Shown here: piece by piece, positions 1-11,293 of the stretch
How the letters are laid out: each line of letters opens with the position of its first letter
Numbering within the stretch: position 1 is the stretch's first letter
NCBI GenBank assembly: GCA_024516155.1
Contig: JAJJXM010000004.1
Span: 124,001 to 188,000 of the forward strand
From: Pyronema omphalodes
Lineage: Eukaryota; Ascomycota; Pezizomycetes; Pezizales; Pyronemataceae
DNA: 64,000 bases
Direction of reading: 5' to 3'
Position numbers and translations under genes: made by a program
Notes under the pieces: model-generated
Told to the model about the DNA's origin: nothing
The model's input: only the letters and a program-made list of their open reading frames with translations
Database searches by the model: none

Positions 1-2189
1 AAAGTCCAGTGCCTGGGGTACAACATTGGGCGCGACGGCGCTCGCATGATGGACTCCAAAGTAGCGACAGTCAGAGATTGGCAGGAACCAACCAATTTAA
101 AACAGGTTCAAGAATTCCTTGGGTTCGCGAACTTCTACCGACCATTTATCAAAGACTACTCAAAAGTAGTCTCCCCTCTAACAGCTTTGACCAAGAAGCA
201 AGATGGCAAAGCAATCCCCTTTACCTAGGGTAAAGATCAGCAAAGTGCCTTCGACCGACGGAAAAACGCATTTACCTCAGCACCAATTCTCGAGCATTTT
301 GACTACGAGAAACCGATTGAGGTGGAAACGGACGCATCTGATCATGTGTCCGCCGGAGTATTGTCACAATACGACGACGATAACGTACTACATCCCGTTG
401 CGTTTGACCACAAAAAGCATTCCCTGGCGCAATGCAACTATGAGATTTATGACAAAGAACTACTGGCAATAGTTCGATGTTTTGAAGAATGGCGTCCCCA
501 CTTGGAGGGCTCCGCCTTCCCGATAAAAGTATTGACAGATCACAAGAACCTCGAATACTTCATGGCAAGGAAGCTACTAAACAGACGACAAGCACGCTGG
601 TCCGAATCCCTGTCTCGATTCAACTTTGTCATCAGCTACCGACCTGGAACGTTGGGAGGGAAACCGGACACCTTGACGAGACGAGCCGCCGATCTCCCGG
701 GAGAAGGAGACGAACGAATACTAGCGAATCAACAAGCTGTCCTAAAGCCACAAAATTTCCAATTGTGCATGACCCCGCCCATGAGACTTGCACCCTCCGA
801 GGTGGACCTCCTGTTTAAGGAGGGATACAAGACAGATTCATTCCCAAACCGAGTGTTGGGAAAGCTGGAAGACGGAACACAAATCTGTAAGGACATTTCA
901 CTCGCCGACTGCTCCGCGTTGGAAAACAGATTGTATTATCGAGGCTGTCTCTATGTCTCCGCACTGGACAAATTACGCCTTAAACTACTACAAGATCACC
1001 ACGACCCCCCCACCATGGGACACCCGGGCCGTGCAAAGACTTTCGAACTCCTTGCCCGAAATTATTATTGGCCTTCGATGCGAAAAGATGTGGACCAATT
1101 CGTCCGCAATTGCCACATTTGTAAAAGAATGGAAGCAACCCGCCACACACCTTATGGAACCCTGAAACCCCTACCGGTCCCGCACCACCCGTGGCAGAAC
1201 ATATCTGTGGACTTTGTTACTGCACTCCCGATATCAGAAGGCTTCGACGCAATATGTGCGATCGTTTGACGACTCACGAAACAGTGGCACTTGGTGCCCT
1301 GCCACTCAACAATAGACCCGGAAGGCTTCGCGCAACTCTCCCTGGAAAACGTATTCAAACTGCACGGTCTGCCAGACACAGTAGTGTCCGACCGCGGCCC
1401 ACAATTTGTTCCCCACTTTTGGAAACACCTGGCAAATTGTTTGGGTATCGAGATTGCCACGAGCACGGCGTTCCACCCCCAGACCGATGCCCAAACAGAA
1501 AGAATCAACGCGGTTACAGAGCAATATCTCCGCGCATATGCCTGTTATCTACAAGACAACTAGAAGAAATTTTTACCCTGGGCAGAATTTGCCGCCAATA
1601 ATCAAGTATCAGATACGACGTCGCTGTCCCCGTTCTACGCCGTGTACGGCCGACACCCGAAATGCTCCTTCGAATTGGAAATCAGGACAGATAATCCTGA
1701 AGAAGTGAAAGCAAACGCGGTAGCGGAAAGGATGTTCCACATCCATGACGTCCTACGCTCTGAAATAAAATACGCCCAAGCCCGCCACGTGGAGGCCGCG
1801 GACAACTCCCGACTCCCCGTGCCGGTCTTCAAACCAGGAGACCTGGTATGGCTGGACGCCCGCAACCTCAGAATCCGCCGCCCATCAAAGAAACTGCAAA
1901 AAAAATACCTCGGCCTGTTCACCGTGGTCCGGCCCATTGCATGCCACCCCTACGAGTTGGATATACCGGAGACAATGAGACATCACAGGACCTTCCCCGT
2001 ATCCCTACTAAACCCAGCCCCTTCGGATCCCCTCCCGGGCCAGATTATCCCACTACCCCGTCCGGTAGTAGTAGACGGCGAAGAAGAATGGTTCGTCGAT
2101 GAAAGCTTGGATAGCCGTTGGTCACGAGGAAACCTGCAGTACCTTGTCAAGTGGACCGGCCATGACTCTGCTACCTGGCAACCGGAAAC
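1..2189 (+). pseudogene. pol: Decayed Gypsy pol: RT end, RNase H, integrase, chromodomain
   Basis: One reading frame (codons starting at positions equal to 1 mod 3) covers the whole stretch. The C-terminal RT connection (FLGFANFYRPFIKDYSK) is followed by RNase H (METDASDH near 322, TDHKNLEYF near 535). The integrase zinc finger ends NCHICKR near 1110-1130. Parts of the integrase core follow (SDRGPQF near 1387; [11 protein letters not shown] near 1471), then the start of a chromodomain (LVKWTGHDSATW near 2143-2175). Three in-frame stops interrupt it, at 226, 1267 and 1561. Two of them (226 and 1561) replace Trp codons with TAG. The reading frame is otherwise preserved, which argues for point mutation rather than frameshift decay. 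No functional product is expected. Confidence 0.88.
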
Positions 2190-3575
2190 TGTCACAACCT
2201 ATAATGTGTGAGAATAGAGTAGGTATCATATATAACGCTATGGAGAATATGGCAAACTCGACAGGAGAATGAATAATCAAGTTAGTATCCCGGGCCGGAA
2301 CCCCCAGAGGAGCTCCGGCTAGCCACGTCACGTGATTCGTGACTTTCCGATAGGACCTCACGAGGATCCCGGCCCGAGGCGTCGAAACTATTATTCACTG
2401 TCAGTTTGGGAGGACTCAGGACGGAGAGGGGGAAAGGAACACTTACCTCAAGGGCGTCGACTTACCCTTGAGACAACTACAAACGACGCTGATGGAGAAC
2501 GAGGAAGACGACGAGGGGTCACCTCCTTATACCTGAGGAGGGTTCGGCAATACACGGCTACAATAGGGGCTGCATAGAAACAAAGGATTCCAGGAAGATG
2601 CAGATGCGGCGCAAGAGTGTCATCCGGTGTTACGAGTTGGGTGAACAGCTGGGCGAAGAGATAAGGCAGAGTCTAGTCAGCAAGCAGGAGTGGAATGCAG
2701 GACAGGCGTCAACAGTGCATCAGCATGAGATGACGCCCAGCGGGGAACTCCACTCAGGAAACCTGTTTGACGGAACTGATATGACGCGTCCTTGGGCCTA
2801 GAGCTGCCAACTTGGAACAAGACGGTGTTTGCGTCCACACCAGGGTGTGGCTGCGCGTAAGTGCGCGCAGGTGGGGCACATATGACATCACACAGGAATG
2901 TGATGGAGTGATCCACTCTGGTAGGGCATCAGGGTGCCTTATGATGTCAGTTACCTCTACTTGCAATCGAGATTCTCTAGGGAGATCTGTGATGGCGCGA
3001 CTCATACGATAAATGACTCATGCGTCATTATCACAAGAGTTCATGCATGATGCAGTCAGACGGAGTTGGCCTCCGGCGTGACTCATAACCCCAGCACCTC
3101 ATTGGAAGGTGTGGTAGTACGGTGAGCCATTTCAAGGATTAATCTGACCAGGGCGAGCATAATGCAAGTGAGCAATTAATTCAATTGCGCGCTTAGCATG
3201 ATGCAAGCCTCAGCAGATGCGTCTCAGCTTTGACCCATGTCTTATCTCCTAAGCTCAGTTTGGCAGTTGGTTCCCCAAGGAAGGCTGGGCGAACTTGTAG
3301 ACGAAAGTCTATAAAAGACCCTATGTCTTCCCTCTGTCTCCTCCATCATCATCCATTGATCCTATACGCGACGATACACTATTTACACCAGCAAATACCT
3401 CCGAAGACGACCCTTAAGTTTATTCGGCCTGTGATCGGTTAATTCTCTTCCTAGCTTATCTTTGGAATAAGTTCTTTTAGTTCTTGAGAAAGAAGCGTCT
3501 GTCTACACCAGGTTAGAATACTTGAGAGACAACCGGAAAAGCCTCCGCAGAGTTAGGACTGTGCCCAGGTTCACA
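2190..3575 (+). repeat. 5' LTR of the nested Gypsy element
   Basis: It begins TGTCACAACC and ends CCCAGGTTCACA. It is matched base for base in length by 9806-11191 with scattered substitutions. It contains a TATA-type promoter at 3310-3317 followed by a CT-rich stretch. Confidence 0.95.
3310..3317 (+). promoter_or_regulatory. TATA box in the 5' LTR
   Basis: TATAAAAG followed within 20 bases by a pyrimidine-rich tract (CTTCCCTCTGTCTCCTCC) is a typical fungal core promoter. The identical site recurs in the 3' LTR at 10926-10933. It probably starts the genomic RNA of the element. Confidence 0.6.
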
Positions 3576-3691
3576 CTATAAACTTAAGGCTACAAGCTAC
3601 CAAGTTTATTAATCGACACGAATACGGAAGACCCTCTTCTAGGGCAATACGAAAACAAAAACCCCTCCAAATAACCATCCAATCAACAATA

Positions 3692-5878
3692 ATGGCCTCA
3701 CGCAGAATCGCTGGACCTGCTGGTCACGATGACGGCCTCCATGCTCCTATGGGTAACACCATCAGCATCACCCGTCCTCGTTCATGGGACGAGGTTACTA
3801 CTCTTGGACCAGCACGGGTCCATCATGGAACAACGATCAACACAGGCGATGTTCCTGAATGGGTAGTTTTGATGATGGAAAGAATGAGCGCCACAGAAGG
3901 GGGTATCAAGAAGTTGATTGAGGCAGCCGGGGAAGGAGCTGCTATGAACGAACAGTTGCAGCAGATGAAAGGGTTATACCAGGAAATGGCCCAAGGCATG
4001 CAGAAAGCCTATGATATTTTGGAGAAAAAAGGGGACTTGGACCAGGAGGTTAACCTCCAGACTGTGACGCGGCTAGTTCAGGCCAGTAATGAATTTGCTG
4101 GGCAAGTATGGAAGACAATTGGTGACCTTGCTACAGATGCAAAGTCAAAGGAAGCAGCGAATCAAGCAGCTGCTGAGAGATTGAATCAGGGCATTTAAAC
4201 GACAAATGCCATTCTCGAAGCCTTTGCTCAGAGGCAGAGGGAAATTAAGAGAGAAATCGAAAGATGGGCATTCGAGAAGAACACTCGGGATGCCATTAGA
4301 CAACAGGATGATGAGCAACGGGACAGGCGTATTGAAGCTCTTTGTGTAGCTGAGGAAACACATCAACAGCGCCTACTCGACTATGAGGAACAGAGGGAGG
4401 AGGAGAAATTGGAGTTGGTCAACAAGGTCATTAGCCTTGTAATGTCCAAAATCCAGAAAAAGGAAAATTTCGATGCAAAGTCTCTCACCGAGGCTATGCA
4501 TGAGGAGATGACTCCCAAACCCCCTTCCCTTGGCCAAGCACCAGAATTCCCGTTACCACCATCAGAGAATGGATCTCTTGACATTGGTCAAGGAAACGGT
4601 GGAGGAAAGCCACCTGGTGGGAGACTTCCACCACCTCCACCACCCCCATCTGACCCTTCAGACGACGAAGACTCAGATGATGAGTATATCCGGAAAGCAT
4701 TGGAAAGAAAGCGCCAGGAGCGCAAAGAAAAACAAAAAGAAAGAAATCCAGAGGCGAAGAATGCAACAGAGGCATTCTTGGAGTCACTGGTTAAAAAATT
4801 ACAACAATCGGAACCTGCTGGACCTAAGAGACCAAAGATGCCTGAAATGAAGGCACCACAGTTTTTTAGTGGAAAAGATAAAACATTGTTCAGGACATGG
4901 TGGATGTTGGTTAAGGATTATATTGAAACTTATACAAGAACATTTCCAGATGAAGATGACCAGGTTAAGTGGGTTGGGAGCTTACTCACGCATAAGGCAT
5001 TGAGCTGGCACCAGGAGAGACGAAAAAACATTCAACAACAAGGGTTAAGGGATACTTGGGTTGCATTTTCAAGTGCAATCGAGACTAGATTTGAGGATAG
5101 GTGAGAAGCCCAGAAAGACGTCAAAAGAATCACCGAACTGCAATACGACGGAGACATTGACGATTATATGACCAAATTGGAGGATCTTAATATGAGGGTA
5201 GGGGCAATTGGGCCCATGTATAGGAATGTCATCTGGGAAGCGATGACACCTGCAATCAAGAAGATGGTTTATCAGAGATGTGGTGGAATCCCAACTGATC
5301 ACGAAGAGATGATAGATGCAGTAAAGGATGCTGCGCATGTTGTTGAAGAATTAGACGAGGAACTGAAAGGTTCCAAGAAGAGGACTCTGGAGGTACGAGA
5401 GGATCGTACAAAAGATAAAAATAAACATAAAGAAAATGTGCGCCCTAAGGAGGTGCAGCACAAAGACAAATTTAAGGAGAAAAAGGATAAGAAGGTTTTT
5501 GCAGGAAAAAAGTCAGAAAAACCGGCGGTTTATGCCTCAGGAAGGGAGGCTTTACAAGGAGTACCCCAAGCCGAAATTGATAAACACAAAAAGGAAAAGG
5601 CAGACTGTTGGCGTTGTGGTCGATCTGGGCATAAGATGTATGACTGTTACGCAAAAAAGACAGTTGGGGGAACTGAGTTGACAAAGGATGGAAAGGTAGC
5701 TTCTTCAGGGAAGAGGAAGCGTGATAATGAAGAAATTGAGGAACAAGAAAAGCCTAAGGAAAAGTAAAAGGCTAAAACTGCTGCAGTAAGGCAGGATAAT
5801 GAGGATATGGACATGCCTGACGCGCAGCCAAGGATATGGGAATTGGAGGAAGACCAAAATATGGAATCGGATTTTTAA
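3692..5878 (+). pseudogene. gag: Gag of the nested Gypsy element, with three in-frame stops
   Basis: A single frame from ATG 3692 to TAA 5876-5878 encodes a capsid and nucleocapsid protein. Coiled, charged N-terminal sequence comes first. A Pro-rich acidic linker lies near 4620-4690, and a retrotransposon-gag capsid region near 4850-5340 (FFSGKDKTLFRTWWMLVKDY). A CCHC zinc knuckle (CWRCGRSGHKMYDC) lies near 5608-5650. Stops interrupt it at 4196 (TAA), 5102 (TGA) and 5765 (TAA). The surrounding frame is intact, and each stop could be one C-to-T change from CAA, CGA and CAA. As it stands the gene would give only a 168-residue N-terminal product. Confidence 0.85.
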
Positions 5879-6071
5879 AGTCCTCTAGGGAGGCGTCACC
5901 CGAGGAGGAAATGGATACAGACGCATTAATTGGGAAATGTGCGGGAACAAAAAGGAAAACAACGGACAACCTTGAGTCGACCAGGACTAAGAGTCGACGA
6001 TCGGACAACGGAGATGCAATTCCAGGAACTAAGGAATTAGCGCCAACTCCTCCTCACCATGGACCGAGACC

Positions 6072-6201
6072 AATAATCAATATGGTTCTCAACTGGTCCA
6101 AGAATCAGCAACGCACAGTTAGGGTCCTCTTGGACAAATAATCAATATGGTTCTCAACTGGTCCAAGAATCAGCAACGCACAGTTAGGGTCCTCTTGGAC
6201 A
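6072..6201 (+). repeat. 65-bp perfect tandem duplication at the gag-pol junction
   Basis: Positions 6072-6136 and 6137-6201 are identical, starting AATAATCAATATGG. The repeat covers the first protease codons, so the segment encoding NWSKNQQRTVRVLLD occurs twice. Because 65 is not a multiple of 3, it shifts the frame between the upstream open segment (5821-6141) and the long pol frame starting at 6147. Confidence 0.95.
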
Positions 6202-9200
6202 CAGGCTCTACTGCTGCCCTCCTGGACAAAGCCTTTGTCCACAAATACAAAATTCCAACCGTCAAAAGGGACACCCCCCTCCAAATTCGCAACTTCAACA
6301 ATGAAATAGTTGCTGGAGCAGGAGTCTTCTTTACGGTTCCATTCTTATTGCAGCATAAGCAACATTTTGCTGCAGAATCATTTGAAGTCTCTCCGCTAGA
6401 TAGTGACTGCGATGCTATCCTACCATATTGGTGGATGGCACAACATCAGCCCTGCAACCTCTGGGGAGATCAGAACCAGATCTCATTTACCTCCTCACGT
6501 TGCAAAGAGAAATGCACTAAGGCGCAGGCCAGTGCCTTCTCCCTCCAGGTCGACAAACATGTACTCAACCACCCAGAGGCCTTAATCTTAGGCCACATCT
6601 CATCCGTATCCACCACAGAAGAATTATCAGAGGCACTTCAACAAGTCCCTGAGAAGTTTCGCGGCTGGATTAATATCATGACAAAGGAAGCAGCAGATAG
6701 GCTTCCTGAACACAAACCTTATGACCATGCAATTGACCTGAAAGAAGGAGAGACTCCTCCTTGGGGACCTGTCTACGCTCTCAACGAAGTTGAGCTTGAG
6801 ACACTCAGAGAATGGTTGAAAGATATGCTGCGTACTGGAAAAATCAGACCCTCCAAGTCACCAGCAGCAGCTCCTATCCTCTTCGTCCCAAAGGCCCATG
6901 GCAGAGGTCTGAGGTTATGTGTTGACTATCGAGGCATAAACAAAATAACAATTGCCAACCGATACCCGCTCCCACTCATGTCAGAATTACAAGACAGAGT
7001 CAGAGGAGCTAAAATATTTACGAAGATGGATCTGAAGAATGGATACCATCTAATAAGAATAAAGGAAGGAGATGAATGGAAAACGGCTTTTAGGTGCCGA
7101 TATGCATTATATGAGTTTTTAGTTATGCCTTTTGGGTTGAGCAATGCTCCGGCCACATTCCAAGATATGATGAATCATATCTTTAGGGATATGCTGGATC
7201 AAGGAGTTATTGCATATATTGATGATGTACTCATCTATGCGGAGACGGAAGAAAAGCATGATGAGTTGGTTAAAGAAGTATTAAGAAGGTTGGAAGAAAA
7301 TGGTTTGGTTATATCACCGGAGAAATGTGTCTGGGGACAAAGGAAAGAGGAATTTCTGGGGTATATAATAAGTGAAAATGGGATTGAAATGGCTAAGGAC
7401 AAGGTGGAAACTGTCCTTATATGGGAAGCCCGAAAGTCCTTGAAGGAAGTACAAGGCTTTCTTGGATTCGCTAACTTCTATCGGAGATTCATTAAGGACT
7501 TCTCAAGAATATGTCGTCCTCTTACAGAATCTACGAAAGGCGATTCAAAGGAATGGGAATGGACTGTTGCGATGGAACTAGCATTTGACGAGCTCGAAAG
7601 ACGATTCACTACAGCACCAATCTTACATCATTTTGATCCAAGAAAGGTCTGTATTGTCGAAACTGATGCTTCTGATTTTGCTTTAGGCGCAGTTCTATCC
7701 CAGAAAGGGGATGATGGGAAGTTGCATCCAATTGCTTTCCATTCAAGAAAATTCACTCCTGCTGAGATAAATTATGAGATTCACGACAAAGTGCTATTGG
7801 CTATTGTTGACTCATTCAAAGTATGGAGAAGATATCTTGAAGGAGCGATGTTTACTGTGGAGGTTTACAGCGACCACCAGAATCTTGAGTATTTTACAAC
7901 AACAAAAGTACTCAATCGACGTCAAGCTAGATGGGCTCAAGGGCTTGCTGGCGTTGACTTCAGAATTTATTACAGACCTGGGGTAACGAATGGAAAACCT
8001 GATGCTTTATCTAGGCGTCCGGAGTTCCGCCCTGAAAAGGGGGGAGGTGAAGATCAGCCGATTACGACGATCCTGCATCAAAGTCATTTTGCATCCATTT
8101 CGTCAATCAGCAGTGCTGGAGAAGGAACATCATTTATTATTTCTTCAGCACATCTTTCCTCCATTCCCTTGGTTAAATGGTCAGCAGAATTTTTGAAGAT
8201 GGTTAAGGAAGCTGGAAAACTGGATCAGATTTACGTGGAGGCAACAAAGAAAATCAAAGAACCACTGACGATAGAAGATGGCATTCTCTATCGAAAAAAA
8301 AAACTATGGGTACCAAAGGATTTGGTGAAGACAGTGCTTGAATCCGAACATGACTGTAAAATTGCAGGTCACTTCGGACAAGATAAAACTATTGAACTAA
8401 TTCGAAGGAACTTCTGGTGGCCGAAAATGGAAGAAGGAATAATAAATTATGTTAAGAGTTATATGGAATGTCAAAAAGACAAAAAACCACGGCACCTGAA
8501 GTACGGATTACTTCAACCTTTGGAATTACCTTATGCCCCATGGCAATCAATCGCCATGGACTTTATTACAGACCTACCGGAATCAAATGGATGTGATCAA
8601 CTCTGGGTAGTAGTTGATCGATTTTCGAAGATGGCCCACTTTATACCATTGCAAAAAGACGGCAAGACAACTGCAGACCTTGTCCGGATCTTTGCTAAAG
8701 AAATTTGGAAATTACATGGGCTGCCTACAGATATTATTTCGGATAGGGACTCCAGGTTCACAAGTACGACCTGGAAAGCATTTCTTGGGACACTAGCAAT
8801 CAAGCCTAGAATGTCCACAGCGTTCCACCCTCAAACTGATGGGCAGACGGAACGACTTAACCAGACAATTGAAGCCTACCTCCGCTCTTTTGTCAATCAT
8901 GAGATGGACGATTGGGTTGACTTGTTGCCAATGGCAGAGTTTGCCTATAACAACTCAGTAACCACCGCCACAGGACTCTCACCCTTTTATGCGAATTACG
9001 GTTACAACCCCATTGCCAGCAACCCAACTGCAACTGCTGTGCGAAACCCAGCCAGCAAAGCATACGCCCACTGGATGCATACTGTGCACGAAGGAGCAAA
9101 GTTATCCTCACAGAAAGCACAAGAAAGAATGAACAAGTATGCAGACCTACAACGAAAGGAGGCCCCTACTTACCAAGTTGGAGACTTGGTTATGCTGGAT

Positions 9201-9635
9201 GGACAACATATCAAAACACGACGACCATCACATAAATTGGATCACAACCTTCACGGTCCATTTCAAATCGAAAAAGTCATATCCCCAACAGCTTTATGTC
9301 TCACATTACCACGAAAATGGAAGATTCATAATGTCTTTCATATTTCCCTACTTGAGCCTTTCCACACCGGTACAAGAGCTCCACCAGACCCAAATAAAAT
9401 ACTTAGGGAAGCAGACGACGTTGAGGGAAGCGAGGAGTACGACATTGATGAAATCATGAGCAGTTACAAATCAGGGAACAGAGTACTTTACCTCGTTAAA
9501 TGGCTTGGGTGGCCTAACAAGAAAGATTGGACGGCGGAACCCTTCAACAACTTTTCAGTAGGAGGTCAGGAAAAGCTAACAGAATTCCATCTCAAGCATC
9601 CTGGTTCTCCGAGGGACTACCGACTCAAGGATTAA
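6147..9635 (+). CDS. pol: Pol polyprotein of the nested Gypsy element (1162 aa)
   Basis: The order is aspartic protease (LLDTGS at residues 16-21), reverse transcriptase (YIDDVLIY near residue 356), RNase H (ETDASDF near residue 507), integrase and a C-terminal chromodomain (near residues 1095-1150, VLYLVKWLGW). The integrase has an N-terminal zinc finger, a DDE core (SDRDSRF, FHPQTDGQTER) and the usual basic tail. The chromodomain probably targets insertion to particular chromatin. The frame has no stops. One oddity is the integrase HHCC finger: it reads SYMEC (codon 772, TAT at 8460-8462), whereas the two other Gypsy elements here have Cys at that position, so zinc binding may be lost. ATG 6147 lies inside the duplicated 65-bp segment. 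Before the duplication, pol was probably entered from the gag frame. Confidence 0.92.
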   Translation: MVLNWSKNQQRTVRVLLDTGSTAALLDKAFVHKYKIPTVKRDTPLQIRNFNNEIVAGAGVFFTVPFLLQHKQHFAAESFEVSPLDSDCDAILPYWWMAQHQPCNLWGDQNQISFTSSRCKEKCTKAQASAFSLQVDKHVLNHPEALILGHISSVSTTEELSEALQQVPEKFRGWINIMTKEAADRLPEHKPYDHAIDLKEGETPPWGPVYALNEVELETLREWLKDMLRTGKIRPSKSPAAAPILFVPKAHGRGLRLCVDYRGINKITIANRYPLPLMSELQDRVRGAKIFTKMDLKNGYHLIRIKEGDEWKTAFRCRYALYEFLVMPFGLSNAPATFQDMMNHIFRDMLDQGVIAYIDDVLIYAETEEKHDELVKEVLRRLEENGLVISPEKCVWGQRKEEFLGYIISENGIEMAKDKVETVLIWEARKSLKEVQGFLGFANFYRRFIKDFSRICRPLTESTKGDSKEWEWTVAMELAFDELERRFTTAPILHHFDPRKVCIVETDASDFALGAVLSQKGDDGKLHPIAFHSRKFTPAEINYEIHDKVLLAIVDSFKVWRRYLEGAMFTVEVYSDHQNLEYFTTTKVLNRRQARWAQGLAGVDFRIYYRPGVTNGKPDALSRRPEFRPEKGGGEDQPITTILHQSHFASISSISSAGEGTSFIISSAHLSSIPLVKWSAEFLKMVKEAGKLDQIYVEATKKIKEPLTIEDGILYRKKKLWVPKDLVKTVLESEHDCKIAGHFGQDKTIELIRRNFWWPKMEEGIINYVKSYMECQKDKKPRHLKYGLLQPLELPYAPWQSIAMDFITDLPESNGCDQLWVVVDRFSKMAHFIPLQKDGKTTADLVRIFAKEIWKLHGLPTDIISDRDSRFTSTTWKAFLGTLAIKPRMSTAFHPQTDGQTERLNQTIEAYLRSFVNHEMDDWVDLLPMAEFAYNNSVTTATGLSPFYANYGYNPIASNPTATAVRNPASKAYAHWMHTVHEGAKLSSQKAQERMNKYADLQRKEAPTYQVGDLVMLDGQHIKTRRPSHKLDHNLHGPFQIEKVISPTALCLTLPRKWKIHNVFHISLLEPFHTGTRAPPDPNKILREADDVEGSEEYDIDEIMSSYKSGNRVLYLVKWLGWPNKKDWTAEPFNNFSVGGQEKLTEFHLKHPGSPRDYRLKD

Positions 9636-9792
9636 AGCTTAATGTTTTTCCCACGTGGTTTTCATTAGGTTGAGTTGGTAGTAGGATGTAGGGGCTGGAG
9701 GACTACATCTATAATTGATCACTTAATCACTTGGCTGCGGCGAGGTGCGATCACAGAATGATGAACTACGAGCTTCGGGACGAAGCTTGAAC

Positions 9793-9802
9793 AGGGGGGA
9801 GG
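9793..9802 (+). other. Polypurine tract of the nested element
   Basis: AGGGGGGAGG sits three bases before the 3' LTR start (TGTCAC at 9806), the expected plus-strand primer. The 9636-9792 interval between pol and this tract shows no ORF. Confidence 0.65.
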
Positions 9803-9805
9803 TGG

Positions 9806-11191
9806 TGTCACACCCTATAATGTGTGAGAATAGAATAGGTATCATATATAACGCTATGGAGAATATGGCAAACTCGACAGGAGAATGAATAATCAAGTTA
9901 GTATCCCGGGCCGGAACCCCCAGAGGAGCTCCGGCTAGCCACGTCACGTGATTCGTGACTTTCCGATAGGACCTCACGAGGATCCCGGCCTGAGGCGTCG
10001 AAACTATTATTCACTGTCAGTTTGGGAGGACTCAGGACGGAGAGGGGGAAAGGAACACTTACCTCAAGGGCGTCGACTTACCCTTGAGACAACTACAAAC
10101 GACGCTGATGGAGAACGAGGAAGACGACGAGGGGTCACCTCCTTATACCTGAGGAGGGTTCGGCAATACACGGCTACAATAGGGGCTGCATAGGAACAAA
10201 GGATTCCAGGAAGATGCAGATGCGGCGCAAGAGTGTCATCCGGTGTTACGAGGTGGGTGAACAGCTGGGCGAAGAGATAAGGCAGAGTCTAGTCAGCAAG
10301 CAGGAGTAGAATGCAGGACAGGCGTCAACAGTGCATCAGCATGAGACGACGTCCAGCCGGGAACTCCACTGAGGAAACCTGTTTGACGGAACTGATATGA
10401 CGCGTCCTTGGGCCTAGAGCTGCCAACTTGGAACAAGACGGCGTTTGCGTCCACACCAGGGTGTGGCTGCGCGTAAGTGCGCGCAGGTGGGGCACATATG
10501 ACATCACACAGGAATGTGACGGAGTGATCCACTCCGGTAGGGCATCAGGGTGCCTTATGATGTCAGTGACCTCTACTTGCAATCGAGATTCTCTAGGGAG
10601 ATCTGTGATGGCGCGACTCATACGATAAATGACTCATGCGTCATTATCACAAGAGTTCATGCATGATGCAGTCAGACGGAGTTGGCCTCCGGCGTGACTC
10701 ATAACCCCAGCACCTCATTGGAAGGTGTGGTAGTACGGTGAGCCATTTCAAGGATTAATCTGACCAGGGCGAGCATAATGCAAGTGAGCAATTAATTTAA
10801 TTGCGCGCTTAGCATGATGCAAGCCTCAGCAGATGCGTCTCAGCTTTGACTCATGTCTAATCTCCTAAGCTCAGTTTGGCAGTTGGTTCCCCAAGGAAGG
10901 CTTGGTGAACTTGTAGACGAAAGTCTATAAAAGACCCTATGTCTTCCCTCTGTCTCCTCCATCATCATCCATTGATCCTATACGTGACGATACACTATTT
11001 ACACCAGCAAATACCTCCGAAGCCGACCCTTAAGTTTATTCGGCCTGTGATCGGTTAATTCTCTTCCTAGCTTATCTTTGGAATAAGTTCTTTTAGTTCT
11101 TGAGAAAGAAGCGTCTGTCTACACCAGGACAGAATACTTGAGAGACAACCGGAAAAGCCTCCGCATAGTTAGGACTGTGCCCAGGTTCACA
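9806..11191 (+). repeat. 3' LTR of the nested Gypsy element
   Basis: It is 1386 bp, the same length as 2190-3575, starting TGTCACACCC and ending GTTCACA. The TATA box copy is at 10926-10933. GAAAC follows directly. Confidence 0.95.
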
Positions 11192-11281
11192 GAAACGAAC
11201 CTATCAGAAACCGAGGGCGCTGAACGCTTCCATCAACTATACCCAGACAAGCCTTCTCCTCTCGTAGGAACTCGAGCCTAA
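11192..11281 (+). pseudogene. pol: Displaced C-terminal end of the outer element's pol
   Basis: These 30 codons continue the chromodomain frame broken at 2189. They begin with the duplicated GAAAC target site, read in frame through ETNLSETEGAERFHQLYP and end at TAA 11279-11281. Joining across the nested element gives a normal chromodomain tail, with the aromatic WxPE segment followed by a helix. This demonstrates the nesting order directly. Confidence comes from the frame match and the exact 5-bp duplication. Confidence 0.85.
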
Positions 11282-11293
11282 CGGGGGGGGTAC
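11282..11293 (+). other. Polypurine tract of the outer element
   Basis: A run of eight G follows the pol stop codon and lies directly before the TGTCACGG LTR start. This is the expected primer position for plus-strand synthesis in Ty3/Gypsy elements. Confidence 0.6.

Larger units (their letters stand above)
2190..11191 (+). mobile_element. Nested complete Ty3/Gypsy element, 9.0 kb
   Basis: Two LTRs of equal length (1386 bp) bound a 6230-bp interior with gag followed by a protease-RT-RNaseH-integrase-chromodomain pol. The termini are TGTCACA/C...GTTCACA. The flanks carry a 5-bp target duplication, GAAAC (2185-2189 and 11192-11196). By eye the LTRs differ at about two dozen positions, near 98% identity, so the insertion is fairly recent but not new. 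Gag contains three in-frame stops, and a 65-bp tandem duplication lies at the gag-pol junction. Pol is one long open frame. No TGG-type tRNA primer site follows the 5' LTR, so the priming mode is unclear. Confidence 0.95.

Noticed and set aside
2122..2361. Minus-strand frame repeated at 9723-9977
   Set aside because: It repeats only because it lies in the LTR; it has no coding features.
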